From: DASVRZ01 sp038230215
GTDB taxonomy: Bacteria; Verrucomicrobiota; Verrucomicrobiia; Chthoniobacterales; DASVRZ01
Length of the DNA: 64,000 nt
Reading direction: 5' to 3'
Assembly: GCA_038230215.1 (NCBI GenBank)
Contig: JBBRNR010000003.1
Coordinates: forward strand, 186,001-250,000
Made by a program: the position numbers and the translations under genes. Numbering within the stretch: position 1 is the first letter of the stretch; every line of letters begins with the position of its first letter. Positions 33,770-43,226 of the stretch are shown here, piece after piece. Under the pieces are notes generated by a model. The model worked only from the letters and a program-made list of their open reading frames with translations, did not search any database and was not told the DNA's origin.

Positions 33770-35359
33770 ATGTCTTCAATCAGTAAATCTTTTCCCGCTT
33801 TTCGGGTCCCGCCCAGCGCGCTTCGGATAGTGTCTGCGGGTGTTTTTGCCCTGTCTGCCCACTTCATACGAGCGGACTTAAACTCCGAGGCCACTCCGAA
33901 GCTCAAGAAAAAAGACATCCTGTCCGCCAGCCACCCGATCACCGCCGTCGCCGCGCCCGTGAGCACAGAGGTAAATCGCGGAGGAAAAATCGTCATTCGC
34001 ATCCAAGGCATCGCCAGTGGAGGCGGACAACTGGAGTTTCGCCTTCTTCAAAAGCCTCTCCACGGTCGCATTCTCAACTCCAAACCGGCGGGTATGAACA
34101 GTCTGGACGTGACGTATGTGCATTCCGGCGACTCCGCCAGTGATCACGATTTCTTCATCTTCGGTGTGCGCTCGGCCGCAGGCGGCCCCTTCTCGCCCGG
34201 CCAGGCGAAGATCACGATCACTTCCTCACCCGGCCACCTGCTCGTGCCTGAAGCGCTCACATTTCCCTCCACGCTCACTGGCCAGACCGCTAGCGACAGT
34301 TTCGTGGTGGTGAATGAGGGAGGCGAGGTTCTCAATGGAAAAATCACCATCAGCGAGCCGTGGCATCTCGTGGAGCCGGCGGCTTACCAACTCAGTCCGG
34401 GCGAAAAACGGAAGATCACCGTCCTCTTTACCCCGAAAAACCATGGCCCATGCGAGGGACGCCTCATCTTCGAGGGAGCGAAACCGGCGTTCGTCAATTT
34501 ACTGGGCGAGGGCCTCGGTAGCTTTCTCGCCAGCCCGGCCAAACTCGTCCTCGCCCCCACCCTTGACGGTAAACGCCGGGGCGTGGTTAGTCTGCAAAAC
34601 AACACCACCGAGCCCATCGTTATCGAAGTCGAATCCAATCTCGACCTGCCGAAAAGTGTCACGCTGCAATTTGGTGAAACCAAGGAACTCACCGTCGAAG
34701 ACAGCGGCATCGGATTGTTAACCAGTCACATCACCTTCAAAGCCAGCGCGTATGCCCGGCGCGTCGAGGTCGTGGCCAATGAAGCCGCCGCCCGCATCTT
34801 GCCCACGCCCGCTCTCGTGGTCATATCTCCTACGCCCGCACCGGTCGCCCCATCCACTCCACCCGTGTCTTACACGCCACAGGCCACGCCAGAGTCGAGC
34901 CCCATCGCAGAGGAAGAACCACACGCCAGCCCGCCTTCCACGAGCGTCCCGCTGTTGTTTATTTCGGTCCGCCTCGTTCCGCTTTCCAACAGCCGGATCA
35001 AACTCGAATGGTCGGCCGACGCGCCGATCTCGCATTACACCATCGAACAACGCTACCTGCTGCTGGACGAAGAAAAAAAAATAAAAGTCCAATGGGTGCC
35101 CGTGCCCTCGGCAAAGATCACCGTGAGCGGCAGCCAGGGCGTGGCCTTGATTGAGGATCTTGACGCTGACACGGCATTTACTTTTCGCATCGTTCAGACC
35201 GACTCCGACGCCCGCATCACCAGCCTGCCGGTGACTCACCGGACACCGCCCGGTTTTTTCCACCGGTTCACGTGGCGTTCCTTCATTTTCCCTCTGGGCG
35301 TATTATCCCTGGGGCTCATTCTTTGGAAACGCTGGCGCGCACGCATCTCCGCAGATTAA
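33770..35359 (+). CDS. Large secreted, C-terminally membrane-anchored protein with FN3-like domain
   Basis: 529 aa with an N-terminal export signal (up to about residue 33). Two beta-sandwich domains resembling ASPM/Hydin-type choice-of-anchor folds cover about 55-330 (for example LEFRLLQKPLHGRIL and ITISEPWHL). A proline-rich linker (PTPALVVISPTPAPVAPS) spans about 340-390. A fibronectin type III-like domain (IKLEWSADAPISHYTIEQRY) follows, and a final membrane helix with positive tail (FPLGVLSLGLILWKRWRAR). AAGGGAG precedes the ATG. Probably a periplasm-exposed surface protein; function unknown. Confidence 0.7.
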   Translation: MSSISKSFPAFRVPPSALRIVSAGVFALSAHFIRADLNSEATPKLKKKDILSASHPITAVAAPVSTEVNRGGKIVIRIQGIASGGGQLEFRLLQKPLHGRILNSKPAGMNSLDVTYVHSGDSASDHDFFIFGVRSAAGGPFSPGQAKITITSSPGHLLVPEALTFPSTLTGQTASDSFVVVNEGGEVLNGKITISEPWHLVEPAAYQLSPGEKRKITVLFTPKNHGPCEGRLIFEGAKPAFVNLLGEGLGSFLASPAKLVLAPTLDGKRRGVVSLQNNTTEPIVIEVESNLDLPKSVTLQFGETKELTVEDSGIGLLTSHITFKASAYARRVEVVANEAAARILPTPALVVISPTPAPVAPSTPPVSYTPQATPESSPIAEEEPHASPPSTSVPLLFISVRLVPLSNSRIKLEWSADAPISHYTIEQRYLLLDEEKKIKVQWVPVPSAKITVSGSQGVALIEDLDADTAFTFRIVQTDSDARITSLPVTHRTPPGFFHRFTWRSFIFPLGVLSLGLILWKRWRARISAD

Positions 35360-35372
35360 AACATTCTTCCCA

Positions 35373-35882
35373 ATGAAACTCTGGCCACTCCTGCTCCTCT
35401 TCACCTCCACCTTGATCGTGGGCGCGCCGCTCAAAGTCACCGTGGAAAACCTCACCTTTACCTCCCCAGCGGATTGGATCGATGTGCCCGTCACCTCGCC
35501 CATGCGCAAGGCCACCTGGCGCACCAGCGCCGACGCGGATGCCGCAGAGCTCTCCTTTTTCACTTTTGGCAAAGACCAAGGCGGCAGCGTGAACCAAAAC
35601 ATCCAACGCTGGTTTGGGCAATTCTCCGAGAGCGCGACGAAAGGCGAAAGCGCTACCGTGGTCGTGAATAATCGCACCATTACCTTCGCCCGTAGCGAGG
35701 GCACCTTCACCAGCGGTATGCCCGGCGGCCCGGTGACTCCTCTGCCAGATTATGCCCTCTGCGGCGCGATCATCGAGACCGAGTCGGGTCTGATCTTTAT
35801 CAAAATGACCGGCCCAAAAATCACCGTCCAAAAACTGGAAAAAGCCTTCACCGAATTTGTGACGAACGCTGCGAAGAGCTAG
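35373..35882 (+). CDS. Hypothetical secreted protein
   Basis: 169 aa, with a signal peptide MKLWPLLLLFTSTLIVGA and a mature beta-rich domain (LKVTVENLTFTSPADWIDVPV...MTGPKITVQKLEKAFTEF). It starts 13 bases behind the FN3-like gene, so the two are probably co-expressed. The pattern resembles small exported proteins of unknown function that check lipid or metal stress, but I cannot assign a family. Confidence 0.6.
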   Translation: MKLWPLLLLFTSTLIVGAPLKVTVENLTFTSPADWIDVPVTSPMRKATWRTSADADAAELSFFTFGKDQGGSVNQNIQRWFGQFSESATKGESATVVVNNRTITFARSEGTFTSGMPGGPVTPLPDYALCGAIIETESGLIFIKMTGPKITVQKLEKAFTEFVTNAAKS

Positions 35883-35951
35883 TGCTATCAGGAAAGAACA
35901 AGGCCGACGTGGTTCTGGGATACGTTTCTTGATTAGAAACCCGCTTCCCCT

Positions 35952-36104
35952 ATGTCCACCATTGTTCTCATCGTTCTTATTCTACTTCTTGTTGGTGCCA
36001 TTCCTTCCTGGCCACACAGCCGCTCTTGGGGCTATGGACCCAGCGGCGGTCTGGGCTTGGTTCTGGTTATCATCATTATTCTAATGTTGATGGGCCGGTT
36101 CTAA
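35952..36104 (+). CDS. DUF3309 small membrane peptide
   Basis: A 50-aa gene: MSTIVLIVLILLLVGAIPSW, then SWGYGPSGGLGLVLVIIII ending MLMGRF. This is the complete DUF3309 signature, two hydrophobic helices around a short tryptophan/glycine loop. DUF3309 peptides are widespread in proteobacteria and others with unknown function, sometimes stress-induced. It stands alone between two larger genes, 69 bases behind the previous stop. Confidence 0.9.
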   Translation: MSTIVLIVLILLLVGAIPSWPHSRSWGYGPSGGLGLVLVIIIILMLMGRF

Positions 36105-36165
36105 CGTTAGAGAGAGTTCTGGAGTGATTGACTCTCCGCGTATGGCCCTCTAAATTTTGGGCTTT

Positions 36166-37566
36166 ATGCCCAAATTCGATCTCATAGTCATCGGTGCCGG
36201 ACCTGCCGGTTATGTTGCCGCCATTCGAGCCGCGCAACTGGGGTTAAAAACGGCCCTTGTCGAGAAGAGTAAAACTCTCGGCGGCACTTGTCTGAATATC
36301 GGCTGCATTCCGAGCAAAGCCCTGCTCAACTCCACCGAGCACTTTTATTTCGCCCAGAAGAAGGCGGCCAAACACGGGATCATTATTGAGAAAATCTCCA
36401 TTGATCTCGCGAAGATGCACGAGCGCAAAGACAGCGTGGTGAAGCAACTTACGGGCGGCGTGGAGTTCCTGATCAAGAAGAACGGAATCACGCGTTTCGA
36501 AGGTATCGGAAAGGTGACGGCTCCAGGAAAAGTGACAGTCATCGGCGCAAAAAATGAGGAACTAGAAACGACTTCCATACTTCTCGCGACGGGTAGTGTG
36601 CCGTCGGAAATCCCGCATTTGCCGGTTGATGGCGAAACGGTGGTGACTAGTACCGAGGCGCTGAATTTTCCTGAAGTGCCGAAGCGCCTGCTGGTGGTCG
36701 GTGGCGGGGCCATTGGATTGGAACTCGGCTCGGTCTGGGCGCGGCTGGGCAGCGTGGTGACGGTGGTGGAATTTCTCCCGCGCATCGCTGCGTTTTACGA
36801 TCCGGATGTCACCACGACTTTGCAAAAATGCCTAACGTCGGAAGGAATCACTTTTCACCTAGATACGGCGGTCACTGCGCTCACGGTGAAGAAAGGCGTG
36901 GCAACGGCAACCTTGAAAACAAAGGACGGCCAAGAATCGACCCTCGACGCAGATAAGGTTCTCGTCTCCGTCGGGCGCAAGCCGTATCTCGCCGGGGTCG
37001 TGGACGAATCACTCGGGCTGAAGCTGACTCCGCGCGGCCAGGTCGAGGTTGATGCGCATTATGCGACGAACATTCCTGGCATTTACGCAATCGGCGACAT
37101 CATTGCCGGTCCGATGCTGGCTCACAAAGCCGAGGACGAGGGTGTTGCCTGTGTCGAGCGGCTCGCTGGCCAGGCCGGGCACGTAAATTACGACATTATT
37201 CCAAACGTCATTTACACCGAGCCCGAGGTTTCCAGCGTGGGCCTCACCGAGACGGCGGCGAAGGAAAAAGGGATCTCGGTGAACGTCGGAAAATTCATCT
37301 TCAAAGCCAACGGACGCGCCATTGCCTCTGACGCGACGGAAGGCTTCGTAAAAATCGTGGCCGATGCGAAAACGGATCGGCTGCTCGGTGCGCAAATCAT
37401 TGGCACCGGCGCGTCGGAATTGATCGCCGAGTGTGTCAGCGTGATGGAATTTGGCGGCAGCGCCGAGGACATCGCGCGGACGGTTCACAGCCACCCGACG
37501 ATGACCGAATCCGTTAAGGAAGCCGCCCTCGCTGTGGCGAAACGCTCAATTCATTCTGTAAACTAA
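36166..37566 (+). CDS. lpdA: Dihydrolipoyl dehydrogenase
   Basis: 466 aa from ATG 36166. Motifs are the FAD site DLIVIGAGPAGYVAAIRAAQ, the redox disulfide GGTCLNIGCIPSKALL, the NAD site VVGGGAIGLELGSVWARLG, and the C-terminal catalytic HSHPTMTESVKEAAL. It is the E3 component of pyruvate or 2-oxoglutarate dehydrogenase complexes or the glycine cleavage system; no E1/E2 genes are near. An aldo/keto reductase gene follows after 12 bases. Confidence 0.96.
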   Translation: MPKFDLIVIGAGPAGYVAAIRAAQLGLKTALVEKSKTLGGTCLNIGCIPSKALLNSTEHFYFAQKKAAKHGIIIEKISIDLAKMHERKDSVVKQLTGGVEFLIKKNGITRFEGIGKVTAPGKVTVIGAKNEELETTSILLATGSVPSEIPHLPVDGETVVTSTEALNFPEVPKRLLVVGGGAIGLELGSVWARLGSVVTVVEFLPRIAAFYDPDVTTTLQKCLTSEGITFHLDTAVTALTVKKGVATATLKTKDGQESTLDADKVLVSVGRKPYLAGVVDESLGLKLTPRGQVEVDAHYATNIPGIYAIGDIIAGPMLAHKAEDEGVACVERLAGQAGHVNYDIIPNVIYTEPEVSSVGLTETAAKEKGISVNVGKFIFKANGRAIASDATEGFVKIVADAKTDRLLGAQIIGTGASELIAECVSVMEFGGSAEDIARTVHSHPTMTESVKEAALAVAKRSIHSVN

Positions 37567-37578
37567 CATCGAGCTAAC

Positions 37579-38571
37579 ATGCCGCCCTCCCCCACCCGCT
37601 ACGACTCGATGCAATACCGCCGCTGCGGGCGCAGTGGACTGCAACTCCCGGCCATTTCCCTCGGGCTTTGGCACAACTTCGGCAGCGCGGATAATTTTGC
37701 GAACGCTCGGGAGATGATTTTTACCGCGTTCGATCTGGGCATTACTCACTTCGATCTGGCGAACAATTACGGGCCAGTGGCCGGTTCTGCCGAAATAAAT
37801 TTCGGACGCATCCTCCGCGCGGATCTGGCGGCTTATCGCGACGAGATGATCATTTCCAGCAAGGCTGGTTACACGATGTGGCCGGGGCCTTACGGCGACT
37901 GGGGCTCTCGTAAATACCTGCTCGCCAGCCTCGATCAAAGCCTCAAACGCATGGGGTTGGACTACGTGGATATCTTCTATCATCACAGGCCCGATCCGAA
38001 CACGCCGCTCGAGGAAACCATGGGCGCGCTTGCTCAGACCGTGCGCCAGGGCAAGGCACTTTATGTGGGGCTTTCCAATTATTACAACCCGGAGCTGGCA
38101 GTGCGCGCGGTGACCATTTTACAGGAAATGGGCGTGCCGTGCGTGATTCATCAGCCCGCCTATAACATGATGGCGAATCGCACCCTGGAGACGGGGACGT
38201 TTCCCGCGTTGGAGGCGCTGGGTGTGGGTGAGATCGTCTTCTCGCCGCTCGCGCAAGGGTTGCTGACGAATAAATATTTGAGCGGAGTTCCATCCGATTC
38301 ACGCGCGGCGAATCCGCATGGGTTTTTGAAGGAAAGCCACATCACGCCGGAAAAAATCACCATGGTCCGGGCACTGGCCGAAATGGCCGCCAAGCGCAAC
38401 CAGACGCTGGCGCAAATGGCACTCGCCTGGTGCCTGCGTTTCCGCGCGGTGACATCGGTTTTGATCGGCGCGAGTCGGCCGAGTCAGATTATCGACTGCG
38501 TCGCGTGTCTGGAGAATCTCGCTTTTTCCGATACGGATTTGGAGCGGATCGAGACGTTGCTAGCGGCGTAA
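37579..38571 (+). CDS. Aldo/keto reductase (YghZ/L-glyceraldehyde-3-phosphate reductase type)
   Basis: 330 aa. AKR signatures include GITHFDLANNYGPVAGSAEINFGRIL, MIISSKAGYTMWPGPYGDWGSRKYL, LDYVDIFYHHRPDPNTPLEET and the C-terminal GASRPSQI. The GYTMWPGPYGD stretch is characteristic of the YghZ/MgrA subgroup. It reduces toxic aldehydes with NADPH. The lpdA-AKR pair may form one transcript. It ends just before REP-like copy C. Confidence 0.9.
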   Translation: MPPSPTRYDSMQYRRCGRSGLQLPAISLGLWHNFGSADNFANAREMIFTAFDLGITHFDLANNYGPVAGSAEINFGRILRADLAAYRDEMIISSKAGYTMWPGPYGDWGSRKYLLASLDQSLKRMGLDYVDIFYHHRPDPNTPLEETMGALAQTVRQGKALYVGLSNYYNPELAVRAVTILQEMGVPCVIHQPAYNMMANRTLETGTFPALEALGVGEIVFSPLAQGLLTNKYLSGVPSDSRAANPHGFLKESHITPEKITMVRALAEMAAKRNQTLAQMALAWCLRFRAVTSVLIGASRPSQIIDCVACLENLAFSDTDLERIETLLAA

Positions 38572-38579
38572 TGTCTTCC

Positions 38580-38705
38580 GGGAGCGCACGCGTCTCGCGT
38601 GTTCTTTGAGATGTCTCGCCTCAAAGCTGTTTCAGAGAGAGGCCCACTTACGTCAAAGCCTTTTCGCGAGACGCAAAAGGGAACACGCGAGACGCGTGCG
38701 CTCCC
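38580..38705. repeat. REP/MITE-like inverted-repeat element, family 1 copy C
   Basis: Perfect 25-bp inverted arms (38580-38604 and 38681-38705) begin GGGAGCGCACGCGTCTCGCG, with 76 bases between. It fills the gap between the convergent aldo/keto reductase and glmM genes. The arm sequence matches copies A and B and the centre does not. Confidence 0.92.
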
Positions 38706-38715
38706 GCAGAATTTT

Positions 38716-40095
38716 TCAGCCGAGCTTGGCTAATATCTCGTCGGAGATCTCGTCAGCGCGCTGGTTGATCCAAGCGTCGTCGCGGCCTTCGATAAGCAGG
38801 CGGATTTTAGGCTCGGTGCCGGAGTAACGCAGCAGAACACGGCCCTCGCCGTTGAGCGTTTTTTCCGTTTCGGCGATCAGTTTATGAATCTCCGGAAACT
38901 GCTCCAGCGGCAATTTTTCCCGCACTCGCAGATTGCGCTGGGCCTGCGGATATTTCTTTAGAACACGCTTCAACTCACTCAGCGGCTTCCCAGTTTCGAC
39001 CATGATCCGCAAAATTTGCAGCGCACTGACAATCCCGTCGCCAGTCGTGGCGTAATCGCGGAAAATCATGTGACCGCTTTGCTCGCCGCCAACGTTGTGG
39101 CCGTGGCGCAGCATTTCCTCGATGACGTAGCGGTCGCCAACTTTCGTCCTAACAATCTGCCCGCCATGAGCGTGAATCGTTTCATCGAGACCAAAGTTGG
39201 ACATGATCGTAGAGACGAGTGTCTTGTTCACCAGCCCGCCGTTTTTCAACAAATCGACCGCCGCAATCGCCATGATCTCGTCGCCATCGACGACCTCGCC
39301 GTTCTCGTCGCAGAGGAGCACGCGGTCGGCGTCGCCGTCGTGCGAGATGCCAATTTGAACGCCAGTTTCTTTGACGATCCGGGCGATTTCGTTGGGATAC
39401 GTGCTGCCGCAACTGGCGTTGATATTCGTGCCGTTGGGCGCGTTGTGGAAGACGCGCACGGTCGCTCCAAGCTCGCGCAAAATGCAGGGCGAAGACTTAT
39501 AGGCGGCTCCGTTCGCGCAATCGACGGCGATGGTCACGCCTTCGAGCGTGCGGTTTTTCGGAAAGCTGGCCTTGGCAAATTCCACGTAGCGCCCGAGAGC
39601 ATCGTCGATGCGGGTGGCTCGGCCAATTTTTCCGGCGGTCGGGCGAATCGACTCGATCTCGCCGCTAAAAACGAGGTTTTCGATCTCGGCCTCGATCATG
39701 TCGTCGAGTTTGCAGCCGTCGTGCCGGAAAAACTTGATGCCGTTATCCTCATACGGATTGTGCGAGGCTGAGAGAACGATCCCGGCGTCCGCCCGCAGCG
39801 AGCGTGTAATGTAGGCGACGCCCGGCGTGGGCAGTGGCCCGATCAAAAGCACATCGACACCGAGCGAAGTGATGCCGGCGACGAGGGCATTTTCCAGCAT
39901 GTAACCGGAGAGCCGCGTGTCTTTGCCGAGCACAATTTTCGGGCGGGTTTCAGCGTTATGGCGGTTCGCGCTGAGCTTCGTGATGACATGCGCGGCGGCA
40001 CGTCCGAGTTTGAGTGCGGTCTCGGCGGTGACGGGCTCTATATTTGCGACGCCACGAACGCCGTCGGTGCCAAAAATTTTACGGGGTTGGGACAT
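38716..40095 (-). CDS. glmM: Phosphoglucosamine mutase
   Basis: The 459-aa enzyme interconverts glucosamine-6-P and glucosamine-1-P for UDP-GlcNAc and peptidoglycan. The phosphoserine loop is GIVLSASHNPYEDNGIKFF. The Mg loop is SHDGDADRVLLCDENG, and the sugar loop GGEQSGHM. It is the last gene of folP-cdaA-cdaR-glmM. In Firmicutes, GlmM binds and inhibits CdaA, so the conserved neighbourhood points to the same control of c-di-AMP. Confidence 0.96.
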   Translation of the reverse strand: MSQPRKIFGTDGVRGVANIEPVTAETALKLGRAAAHVITKLSANRHNAETRPKIVLGKDTRLSGYMLENALVAGITSLGVDVLLIGPLPTPGVAYITRSLRADAGIVLSASHNPYEDNGIKFFRHDGCKLDDMIEAEIENLVFSGEIESIRPTAGKIGRATRIDDALGRYVEFAKASFPKNRTLEGVTIAVDCANGAAYKSSPCILRELGATVRVFHNAPNGTNINASCGSTYPNEIARIVKETGVQIGISHDGDADRVLLCDENGEVVDGDEIMAIAAVDLLKNGGLVNKTLVSTIMSNFGLDETIHAHGGQIVRTKVGDRYVIEEMLRHGHNVGGEQSGHMIFRDYATTGDGIVSALQILRIMVETGKPLSELKRVLKKYPQAQRNLRVREKLPLEQFPEIHKLIAETEKTLNGEGRVLLRYSGTEPKIRLLIEGRDDAWINQRADEISDEILAKLG

Positions 40096-40154
40096 CGCGC
40101 GATTACAATCAACTGCCCGAACTCGTGCAAACGAAAACGGCGTTCCAGTTTCAG

Positions 40155-40295
40155 TCAGGGCCGCGCCAAAGCCCGGGGCGGCGCGAGTTGGTAGCTGGTA
40201 TCCGGGATGTTTTTCTTGATGAGATACCAGACGGCAAACGCGAGAATGAGCGAGACGATTTTTATCTGCCAGTTGTGAGTGAAAAGATGCTTCAT
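40155..40295 (-). CDS. cdaR: Minimal CdaR/YbbR-type cyclase regulator, membrane anchor only
   Basis: A 46-aa gene whose ATG overlaps the cdaA stop (ATGA). The peptide MKHLFTHNWQIKIVSLILAF...AVWYLIKKNI matches the N-terminal anchor of YbbR/CdaR proteins, with one transmembrane helix, then a short tail rich in proline and alanine. The extracellular YbbR repeats (up to four in Bacillus) are missing altogether. It is too short for usual gene finders. Position between cdaA and glmM supports the identity. A truncation of a once longer gene is possible, but the overlap and clean frame argue that it is translated. Confidence 0.78.
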   Translation of the reverse strand: MKHLFTHNWQIKIVSLILAFAVWYLIKKNIPDTSYQLAPPRALARP

Positions 40296-41110
40296 GACAT
40301 CACCTTCTTGTCACTCAGCTCATCGCCAACCTCGTCGCCCTCTTCCTCAAAAGACAGCAACTCATTGATGCGGGCCCGAAAGGTTTCGGGATTGAAATTG
40401 CGCTCGATACGTCCGCGATGGCAGATGGAAACCGTCCCCGTTTCCTCGGAAGTGACGATGGCGATGGCGTCCGATTCCTCTGTCACTCCCAAGGCGGCGC
40501 GGTGGCGCAACCCAAGCGAGCGGTCCAGATCCTCCCGGGCACTGACCGGAAAAATGCAGGCGGCAGCCTCGATGCGTCCGTTGTTAATTACCATTCCGCC
40601 GTCGTGCAGCGGCGTCTTCGGATGAAAAATCGTGAGGACCAATTCCCTTGAAAGTCGGCAGTCGATGTCCACGCCCGTTTCCGTAAAATTGCGGATGTTC
40701 GTGTCGCGCTCGAGGGCGATGAGGGCGCCGAGTTGCTTCGCCGCCAGCGCGAAAACGATGTCGGTGAGTTGGGTGAGGGTTTCCTGTTTTTGGCGGTTCG
40801 ATGAGAAGATGGGATGGCCTCCGAGCGCGGCCAGGGCGCGACGCAACTCGGGTTGAAAAATGACGACCAGGGCGATTGCGAGGAATGCGGAAAGGCTGCG
40901 GATGATCCAACTGATGACCTTCAGATCGAGGATTTGCGCGGTGAGTGTAAGGGTGAGGAAAATCAGCGCAAGGCCGGTCAACACCTTCGCCCCGCGCGTG
41001 CCGCGAAAGTAGAGGTAGCCGTAGTAAATCGCGACCCCGAGAATGCAAATCTCGATGGCCGACGGCCAGTTTTCACGGGCGAACTCCAAGAGGTAACGCA
41101 GCTTATTCAT
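40292..41110 (-). CDS. cdaA: Diadenylate cyclase
   Basis: 272 aa. Three N-terminal membrane helices are followed by the DAC domain: ALIALERDTNIRNFTETG, the DGA-like catalytic TPLHDGGMVINNGRIEAAACI, and the RHR-type GLRHRAALGVTEESDAIAIV. It makes c-di-AMP from two ATP. It overlaps both folP (ATGA at 41107-41110) and cdaR. The C-terminal tail is acidic (FEEEGDEVGDEL). With pgpH at 3.6-5.2 kb a turnover pair can be proposed. Confidence 0.95.
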   Translation of the reverse strand: MNKLRYLLEFARENWPSAIEICILGVAIYYGYLYFRGTRGAKVLTGLALIFLTLTLTAQILDLKVISWIIRSLSAFLAIALVVIFQPELRRALAALGGHPIFSSNRQKQETLTQLTDIVFALAAKQLGALIALERDTNIRNFTETGVDIDCRLSRELVLTIFHPKTPLHDGGMVINNGRIEAAACIFPVSAREDLDRSLGLRHRAALGVTEESDAIAIVTSEETGTVSICHRGRIERNFNPETFRARINELLSFEEEGDEVGDELSDKKVMS

Positions 41111-41988
41111 GAATCGCTTGCAGCTGGGTTCTGGATCGCTTCCGTCATGCGCAGGGCGTGGACATTGGCCTGAACATCATGCACTCGGATGATTTCGGCA
41201 CCGGTCGAGCGACAGTAGGCCGTCAGCGCGACCGTGGGCCAGAACCTGTCATCCGTGGAATCGTCGTCGATGATTTTACTGAGAAACGATTTCCGCGACA
41301 CGCCGACTAACATGGGCCTCCCCGCCGGGCGGAGCAAGGCGAGATTACGCAGTAGCGCGAGATTATGAGCGACGGTTTTTCCAAAGCCAATGCCGGGGTC
41401 GAAGACGAGTTGCGCCTCGTCGATGCCATGTGCGCGGCAGGCCGACAGGCGCTCTTCAAAGAACGCTCGCACTTCGCGGACGACATTCTCGTAGAACGGG
41501 GTTTTCTGCATGTGCGCCGGCGTGCCGAGCATGTGCATGCAGACCGCCCCTGCTCCAGTCGAGGCGACGATTTCCAGCATTTCCGACGCGCGCAATCCGC
41601 TGATGTCGTTGATGATGTTTGCACCGGCCTCCATCGCTGCGAGGGCGACAACGGGCTTGCAACTATCGATGGAAATGAGCACGCCGGATTCCGCGCGCAA
41701 CGCCTCGATCACCGGCAGCACGCGCGCTTTTTCCTCCTCCACAGAAATCGCCAGTGCACCGGGCCGGCTCGATTCGCCGCCGATATCGATCACCGTCGCG
41801 CCTTCCGCAATCATCTGCCGCGCGTGAGTTAGAGCCGACTCTAACTGGACAAATTGCCCGCCATCGGAGAACGAATCTGGCGTCACATTCAGCACGCCCA
41901 TGATCCAGCCGCCAGTGCATTGGAAGTCAAATCTGCGGTCTTGGATTTTCCAGATCATCGCGCTTGCAGACTTTGCGCCAGCCTCCAT
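41107..41988 (-). CDS. folP: Dihydropteroate synthase
   Basis: 293 aa from ATG 41988 (a TTG at 41994 is an alternative). Motifs are IMGVLNVTPDSFSDGG, ATVIDIGGESSRPGA, ISIDSCKPVVALAA, IINDISGLRA and VFDPGIGFGKTVAHNLALL, ending EIIRVHDVQANVHALRM. It joins the pterin and p-aminobenzoate in folate synthesis and is the sulfonamide target. It is the first visible gene of the operon with cdaA, coupled by four overlapping bases. Confidence 0.96.
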   Translation of the reverse strand: MEAGAKSASAMIWKIQDRRFDFQCTGGWIMGVLNVTPDSFSDGGQFVQLESALTHARQMIAEGATVIDIGGESSRPGALAISVEEEKARVLPVIEALRAESGVLISIDSCKPVVALAAMEAGANIINDISGLRASEMLEIVASTGAGAVCMHMLGTPAHMQKTPFYENVVREVRAFFEERLSACRAHGIDEAQLVFDPGIGFGKTVAHNLALLRNLALLRPAGRPMLVGVSRKSFLSKIIDDDSTDDRFWPTVALTAYCRSTGAEIIRVHDVQANVHALRMTEAIQNPAASDS

Positions 41989-42043
41989 GACCAAGTAAAC
42001 GAAGAAGATTTAGTCTAAAATTAACTTAACCCATCCCGTCGCC

Positions 42044-43069
42044 TTATTCCGCCTGCAGAGGCCAGTGAAACCAGATAAGAAATAGATCGTCCTGTAACGC
42101 GGCTCCGAAATAGCCCCCCTCCAACGCCATGTCGAAATTGGCCACTCCATAAGCCTGCGCGCAGAAGTCAGCGCAGATGCGGAGTCCGAGGCCATTGCCC
42201 CCGGTGGTGAAACCGCCACGCAGGACGTTGCCCATGTTTTCACCAAAACGCTCCACGAGAATCTGGCTTTGCTCGGGCGCGACTTTGTTCGCGATGACAA
42301 ACCGGATGTTTGCCGGCTCTTCTCCAGGCACGGGCAGCATGGTGAATCGCACCCGGCGGTCTGCTGCGAACCGGGAGGCGTTGTTCATCATGTTGTAAAT
42401 AATGCGGTCGAGCGTGCTAAATTCGAGGCACGATTCACAAATGACACCCTCGTAGTAACACGCTACCTCCACATGCAAATCGCGACCGCCGCCACCCAGA
42501 TGCGCCTCGGTCCATTTCTCAATCAGAAGCTGCAAATGGTGGTCTTGAGGCTGCGTGTCTGCCTGTCGGAGTGTGGCGTCGATGTCGGCCACACAGTTTC
42601 GCATGATCTTCAGATGATCGCGCGTGAGGAAGAACACCTGCTGGGCGTCTTCGGGTCGCGTGCTGGGATAATTAATTAACTGCAATCGCATGCAGAGACC
42701 GGGCAGAGCGCCACCGCGCAAATCGTGAAAGATGCGACTGAGATGATCCGATGGATTCTTTTCGCGGCTCGCCATCCCCATCACTTGCGCGGCCTCAATC
42801 AACTCATCGTCAGACGTGTCTCTCAAAAATGTTCGCACCGCCTGGAGGCACTCCACAGGGTGCTGATAAACCATGCGCAACTTGGAAAAAAGATCGCTGA
42901 GGATACGATAAACCGTATTGAGCGCCTGGAGATCGCTGGCCTCCAATTCGTCGAGGTGAATGGGATTTTCTTCTCCTCGGAAACGATCGCTACGGAATGA
43001 GGCGAGTTCCAGAGGAGCGAGAGCGGTCAGTTGCGGGAGACTGGGCGAGGGGGGAAACGACGATGCCAT
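42044..43069 (-). CDS. Orphan sensor-kinase-like ATPase
   Basis: 341 aa without membrane helices. A possible phosphoacceptor helix LSRIFHDLRGGALPGL is near residue 105. An HATPase domain occupies the C-terminal half: N-box LDRIIYNMMNNASRFAADRR and G-box GFTTGGNGLGLRICADF. No PAS or other input domain and no response regulator are beside it, so it probably takes its signal from a partner. The N-terminal 100 residues are helical. Confidence 0.75.
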   Translation of the reverse strand: MASSFPPSPSLPQLTALAPLELASFRSDRFRGEENPIHLDELEASDLQALNTVYRILSDLFSKLRMVYQHPVECLQAVRTFLRDTSDDELIEAAQVMGMASREKNPSDHLSRIFHDLRGGALPGLCMRLQLINYPSTRPEDAQQVFFLTRDHLKIMRNCVADIDATLRQADTQPQDHHLQLLIEKWTEAHLGGGGRDLHVEVACYYEGVICESCLEFSTLDRIIYNMMNNASRFAADRRVRFTMLPVPGEEPANIRFVIANKVAPEQSQILVERFGENMGNVLRGGFTTGGNGLGLRICADFCAQAYGVANFDMALEGGYFGAALQDDLFLIWFHWPLQAE

Positions 43070-43226
43070 GCGTCATTCTTCGCCTAACCAAAAGTGATTT
43101 CAAGGGCGATGCAATTACGGAAAAGGTCAATCAAACTCCAGGCGCCTTTTTCCACATCAGCGGGCATTTTCCATATCCTGAGTGGCGCGGGCGGTGAGTT
43201 TGATTATACTGCCACTCCCACCTCCC

